Source of the DNA: Leishmania infantum JPCM5
Taxonomy: Eukaryota; Euglenozoa; Kinetoplastea; Trypanosomatida; Trypanosomatidae
NCBI RefSeq assembly: GCF_000002875.2
Contig: NC_009390.2
Span: 352,417 to 416,416, forward strand
Length of the DNA: 64,000 bases
Reading direction: 5' to 3'
Shown: piece after piece, positions 60,180-64,000 of the stretch
Position numbering within the stretch: position 1 is the first letter of the stretch
Layout of the letters: each line of letters begins with the position of its first letter
Position numbers and translations under genes: made by a program
Notes under the pieces: generated by a model
What the model was told of the DNA's origin: nothing
Databases searched by the model: none
Seen by the model: the letters and a program-made list of their open reading frames with translations, nothing else

Positions 60180-61128
60180 TGAGGCGAGAAGTCAGAGGTC
60201 GCTCGCACGCTGCTGGGCCTTGTACGGACTGGGCAAGTGGCCGCTGTCGATGAAAACGCGTCATGCCGTCTCCTGGGGGCCCAGGTACAGGGCCGCGATG
60301 TGTACGCTCTCATGATCCGAAAACTCACCCCCTCCTTGCCTGCATGGCCTCTGGCGTCTATCCTGTCCTCTGCTCGCACAGCGTGGCAGCTGCAATGCAC
60401 TCTCTCCTCCCCTCTCTTCCTGCAGACGATGCGCCAGCTCAACGGAACGAGTGTTTCGGCTCATCGCTTCACCAGTCACCACCCCGACAGAGACCGCCAC
60501 CGTTGTCAAGCATGTTGGGTGCACCGAGTCCGGCAGCAGGCGAATTCAGACGCCGTCTTGCACAGCTTCGGGGGTGAAGGGCGGACTAGGCAGCAGAGGC
60601 ACTAACGGGCCGAAGATCCTGGCAGCCCTCTCCGCGCCGAGGAGCAGCACCATCCGCGAGAACCCTCAAAGAGCTCTGAAGGCAGGGCTGCCTGTCGAGT
60701 GGCTGATAGAGGGACAAGACAATGAGGTGCTCACAGGGGTGGAAGCTTGCCACGCGGGAAGACGACACCCCACGGAGCTGCCTTTTCCTCTGCCAGAGTG
60801 CACGCCAATGCAGCTGTGTTGCGCGTGCAGACGACCGGCGATGCTCACGGAGGACCTGACCGGAGCGGGGCTGTACCGCCAAGTCAGCACTGCGGAGAGA
60901 AGCGACTGCTGCATTCCCCTGCACACGCGACATCGCTGGCCAGCCGGTATCCCCGCATGGGGTCGACTCGCCGCAAGGCACGGCAGCGTACTTTTGGCTT
61001 CGCCTCCGTCCGTCATCGTGGGGGCCAGACGTACGCAAGACCTTCTCGAGGATTGCGGCACAGCGGCTTCTGACCTTCGTCAGGTGCATGGCGCAACAAC
61101 GCCTCGGCGCTGACTGCGAGGGCTTCTC
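60180..61128. other. Decayed coding-like sequence upstream of the recombinase-like relic
   Basis: GC-balanced, microsatellite-free and protein-like in texture, with several broken frames (longest plus frame 60451-61113, 220 codons). No intact domain is recognisable. Because an RNase H-like phrase and a recombinase-like end follow, it could be the eroded reverse-transcriptase part of one element, but this is inference. Confidence 0.35.
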
Positions 61129-61986
61129 ATGTTGATCTATGTGTTCGCAGACGCATCAGATGAAGCGGTACGACGGCCCCCAAGACCGCACCCATGCCGC
61201 TTGCGCCCCGGTCTTCCACAGGGGCACAGCGAAAGGCGGCCTGGGGAGGCGAGGCTTCCGTGCACGGCTACGTGGACTTCCGTAACTGCAAAACCGAACA
61301 GACGCCTCCACAAAGGGCCGGGGGCCGTGTCCTCCCCTTTCCTTATCATGTGCGGCCGGTTTGACACCGAGGAGAACGTCCCGCTGGAGTAATCCGAGGC
61401 AACTCATGGCTGAGCGTCGCGAGGAGGACCTGAAAAGCGTCGACCAATCGTGTCCCGCTACGCAACGATGCACAGCGCGCTGACACCCCCGTGCCGCTGT
61501 GTGCTGATCGGGGGCAACCCATGAACACCGAGGAATCGCCGGAATGGTCAGCAGTGCACGGCAGGATGGCACCGGTTGATGGGCAGCGAGATTCCAAATC
61601 GGGCGCCACACGTGCCCGGTGGGTCTGACCTACAGAGGAGGGTCAGGGCCAACCACCTCGTGAGGCCCGTAGCCGGTGGCATCCCGCCTCAGCAGGCAGG
61701 ACGGTTTGACGCTGGCGGCACCGACCGAGCCAGCGGACGAGCAAGCAGACCTCGTGCAAGGACCTCGCAGCGGCCAAGAATAAGACGAGGCGGGCGGGGC
61801 GCGCTCAAGGACGTCGACCCGGACCTGAAGCTGGCCCCAGTACGCAAAGCAGTGGCCCACCATCTGGCGCAGATCGGGAAGGGGGTCCTAAAGGAGGACA
61901 TGATGCAACCAGCCAGACATGCAACGATCGAAACGGTGCGGCGACACCTGGGCTACTCCCAGCAACCTACGTTGGAGGCCGTTTGA
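61129..61986 (+). pseudogene. Relic of a tyrosine-recombinase mobile element (TATE/DIRS-like), tentative
   Basis: At 61129 a frame begins 'LIYVFADASDEAV', reminiscent of the first RNase H strand of retroelements ('..ADAS..A.G'). In another frame, 61576-61986 encodes 136 residues ending in 'LAPVRKAVAHHLAQIGKGVL', 'MMQPARHATIETVRRHLGYSQQPT' and a stop. That ending resembles the C-terminal part of tyrosine recombinases, where a conserved Arg helix is followed by an '(R)H.s..t.rRyLGy' segment. Order RNase H then recombinase is that of DIRS-type elements. TATE elements of this kind occur in several trypanosomatids. Frameshifts and stops separate the pieces, and the expected catalytic tyrosine after the last helix is absent, so the copy is dead. 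Assignment is by eye. Confidence 0.42.
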
Positions 61987-62113
61987 GTGCAGCACAACGC
62001 CTCAGTCTTCCTCTCCAAGACCCAACGGGGTAGGCCGCACGCCGCCAAACGTTCATGAATTCTCGGCATTGCCGCTAGCGAGTCGCCCGAGGGAATTTGG
62101 GTGCTCCGGGGGG

Positions 62114-62130
62114 CCTGGCCGCGGGCCAGG
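62114..62130. repeat. Perfect GC hairpin
   Basis: CCTGGCC (62114-62120) pairs with GGCCAGG (62124-62130) across the three-base loop GCG. Confidence 0.9.
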
Positions 62131-62243
62131 GCGCGGCCACCCCCTCCGGCTCGCCTTAAGGGTATGGCGTGGTTGGGTGCCGGGGCTGGCGTATGCCCGG
62201 CGGCGGCGGTGGGGTGATGGCTGAGGTGGGGGGGCTCGTTTGT

Positions 62244-62276
62244 CCCGGCCCCCCCCGCGCCCTTTAGGGGGCCGGG
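62244..62276. repeat. Perfect 10-bp GC hairpin
   Basis: CCCGGCCCCC (62244-62253) pairs with GGGGGCCGGG (62267-62276) around a 13-base loop, between two convergent gene clusters. Confidence 0.9.
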
Positions 62277-62592
62277 GGCGTGCAGGCAGCTTTCGGCAGC
62301 GGGGCGATAGCGGGGGGGGGAGGAGGGGGTGAGGGCTTGTGCGGGTGGTGAGGCGGTCGGGGCGCCTGTTGGGGTGGTGTGGCCGCGTCTTTCGTCGTTG
62401 GGCCGCCGAAGGGTGGGGGTCTGCGCAGGCGCGGCGCCGAAGGCTGCCGGCATGTCTTGATTTCATGCGTTTCCTTGTCACTGGGCGCTATACGCGTGTA
62501 TTTGTCGGTGCACACCTGCACACACACAGCCGCCACCCGAAGCTAGGTAGCGAGCAAGAGAGGCATCGCCGCTGTCCCCGCCGCCTCCCCCC

Positions 62593-64000
62593 TTACTTTT
62601 CTATGGGCGACGGCGCTGGTGGGGCTGCGCTGGGGTTGGGTGCGTCGTTGCTGCTCTGCGCACGCTGCAGGCGTTGCGCCGCCGCTGCGCCGGACAGCCG
62701 CTCCTGCTCTTTGGCTTCGAAGGAGCGGACAACGACGAGCAGTTCCTTCATCCGGGTCACCGCGACGTGCATCTCGCTAGTGGTCAGCACCGGGGCGTAG
62801 TCGGACGGGTGCGGCTGCAGGTCGAGAAGCTTCATCTCCTTCACGCGATCCACAACGACGCCGGTGTCGATCTCCTTGTCGCGCACGTCGGCGAACGTGA
62901 CGAGGTGGTGCAGCATCATGCTGCGGCCCACGGCGTCGAGGATGTAGTTGGGCGTCAGGCCAAGCTCCGCAGCTGGGTCGATCGCCTGCGCCTTTGCCTC
63001 CTCCGGCGTCGGCGGCGGCACCGGCGGCATGCAGAGCAGCGCGTAGAAGCGCTTCCAGAACTCTTCGTCTACGCGAAAGCGGTAGTACGGCATGGTGAGC
63101 GGCAGGCACAGGCTGCGCATGGGGTCCTCGGTGAAGTCGCCGTGCATCTGCGCCGTCTGCGCCCGAGTCACCGTCGCCGTCACCTCCTTGGAGAAGACGA
63201 CGTGGGTGCAGTAGTCCGTGTGGTAGTCGTCGCCCCTGGTTGCCTCGAACACGCGTGCCAGCAGCAGCGGCCGCTCCGTCGCGAAGTGCACAGCCTGATC
63301 GAAGGGCTTGCAACTCTTGACGAGGCTTCGGTAGTAGATGATCTCCATGTCGTTCAGCACCGCCCACGCAGCGGCGGCGCCGTAGAGCCGCGTGCGGTCT
63401 TTCTGCTCCACCGCAAACGCGAGGTTGAGCAGCGAGGACACGGCCTGCTCGTCGCGGCGCAGGTTGACCAGCAGGGCAGCGCGCCAGAGGTACAGGGAGG
63501 TGATCTCCTCCCGCAGATCTTCGTCCTCGCGGAGCGGGTTGGCGCCGGCGTGGATGCTGTCGGTGCCGGTCTTCGGCGTGGCCGGCGTAAACTCATGACC
63601 GTCGGAGCCATCGATGATGAAGCGTGCCTCGAGGCCGCGCCCACGAGCGCCCGCCTTCAGATGCGCGTCGACCGTGTGCTGGATACCCTTCACCACCTCT
63701 TCGAGCTTCTCTTCGGCAGCCAGGGCCACCAAGGCACGTATCTCCGGCGCCGGGGCGTCCTCAACCTCGTACACCTGGCGCTCCGCCAGCACCTCGGCGC
63801 CCTTCGTCACTGGCCGCATGGTGAAGCACTGTGGGAAGCGACACGTCGGCGCGCCAGCGCATGTGCACCGCCCACCGGCACCGCACCGGTACTGCAGATC
63901 GAACACGGTGCTGCGAACGACGAAGTCGCGCCGCGCTTTCTCCACGTCGGAGGCCGGCGGCGGGGCACCGTGGAAGTGACGGGCCGCGACGACGCCGCGC
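62593..64000 (-). CDS. Unrecognised protein, 5'-truncated by window end
   Basis: The leftward frame is open from the window edge to a TAA at 62593-62595, giving 468 visible residues. No in-frame ATG gives a natural start near the edge (63945 is a GTG), so the N-terminus lies outside. The visible N-terminal part starts 'RGVVAARHFHGAPPP', then a Cys-rich patch 'YRCGAGGRCTCAGAPTCRFPQC', followed by an alpha-helical body ('LREEITSLYLWRAALLVNLRRDEQAV') and an Ala/Pro-rich tail. The opening phrase faintly recalls the start of a SET domain ('G.GV.A.r...') and the Cys patch could bind zinc, but I see no further SET motif and make no call. Codon use is GC-rich as for true genes here. It is the last gene of a leftward cluster, with its 3' end in convergent switch 2. 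Confidence 0.85.
   Translation of the reverse strand, partial: RGVVAARHFHGAPPPASDVEKARRDFVVRSTVFDLQYRCGAGGRCTCAGAPTCRFPQCFTMRPVTKGAEVLAERQVYEVEDAPAPEIRALVALAAEEKLEEVVKGIQHTVDAHLKAGARGRGLEARFIIDGSDGHEFTPATPKTGTDSIHAGANPLREDEDLREEITSLYLWRAALLVNLRRDEQAVSSLLNLAFAVEQKDRTRLYGAAAAWAVLNDMEIIYYRSLVKSCKPFDQAVHFATERPLLLARVFEATRGDDYHTDYCTHVVFSKEVTATVTRAQTAQMHGDFTEDPMRSLCLPLTMPYYRFRVDEEFWKRFYALLCMPPVPPPTPEEAKAQAIDPAAELGLTPNYILDAVGRSMMLHHLVTFADVRDKEIDTGVVVDRVKEMKLLDLQPHPSDYAPVLTTSEMHVAVTRMKELLVVVRSFEAKEQERLSGAAAAQRLQRAQSSNDAPNPSAAPPAPSPIEK

Larger units (their letters stand above)
61987..62592. other. G-rich centre of the second convergent switch
   Basis: From about 62090 to 62455 the plus strand is dominated by G-runs, like the blocks beside MST, with two strong hairpins. 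The final 130 bases before the leftward gene's stop codon look like normal 3' UTR. No gene seen. Confidence 0.6.

Noticed and set aside
57217..61986. Single mobile element spanning both relic blocks
   Set aside because: A plausible intact gene (59128-59487) and UTR-like sequence lie between them, so one continuous element is not supported by what can be seen.
1..64000. CRISPR arrays, operons with ribosome-binding sites, bacterial insertion sequences
   Set aside because: None seen. Gene organisation, splice-acceptor tracts and SIDER2 copies show a trypanosomatid nucleus, so prokaryotic features are not expected.

Overview
The window is nuclear DNA of a trypanosomatid protist, most likely Leishmania or a close Leishmaniinae relative. 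The evidence is intronless, GC-rich protein genes in long same-strand runs; pyrimidine tracts followed by AG (spliced-leader acceptors) before ATGs; abundant CA/TG/TA/CT microsatellites between genes; three copies of a SIDER2-type retroposon; and kinetoplastid-type 5S rRNA and tRNA genes. The order DPP III, 3-mercaptopyruvate sulfurtransferase, complex I 51 kDa subunit, stomatin-like protein matches my recollection of Leishmania chromosome 5. That recollection was not checked by a search.

The genes fall into four directional clusters with three strand switches. Cluster 1 (+, 1-4542): the 3' end of an unrecognised gene, a SIDER2 remnant, and dipeptidyl-peptidase III. Convergent switch 1 (4543-13959): tRNA-Arg(ACG), a shortened 5S rRNA gene, then about 7 kb of very GC-rich, homopolymer-rich DNA without credible genes. 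Cluster 2 (-, 13960-29946, transcribed leftward): 3-mercaptopyruvate sulfurtransferase, complex I NDUFV1, a twin-CX9C protein, a small RING protein, Trm11, DRC7, a small membrane protein and a stomatin-like protein. Divergent switch (29947-31397), a probable Pol II initiation region, carries a minus-strand SIDER2. Cluster 3 (+, 31398-59487): a coiled-coil protein, AFG1-like ATPase, L-type lectin, MORN protein, Rad21/SCC1 kleisin, EEF1AKMT4-like methyltransferase, a three-RRM protein and a small membrane protein. Convergent switch 2 (59488-62592) holds decayed mobile-element-like coding sequence, including a tyrosine-recombinase-like C-terminus, and a G-rich hairpin block. Cluster 4 (-, 62593-64000) is one 5'-truncated gene.

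Functional themes are mitochondrial (NDUFV1, twin-CX9C, stomatin-like, AFG1-like, two further candidates), flagellar (DRC7, perhaps the MORN protein), RNA and translation (Trm11, EEF1A methyltransferase, RRM protein, tRNA, 5S) and chromosome cohesion (Rad21). Trypanosomatid clusters are transcribed polycistronically, so neighbours need not share a pathway. Expression control is expected after transcription, which makes the SIDER2 copies and long repeat-rich UTRs relevant.

The most unusual structures are: the 106-nt 5S gene lacking the segment between its internal promoter boxes; the 7-kb compositional anomaly beside it; a 226-bp direct repeat bracketing the sulfurtransferase gene; a near-identical inverted SIDER2 pair bracketing one gene at the divergent switch; and the recombinase-like relic plus G-rich hairpins at the second convergent switch.
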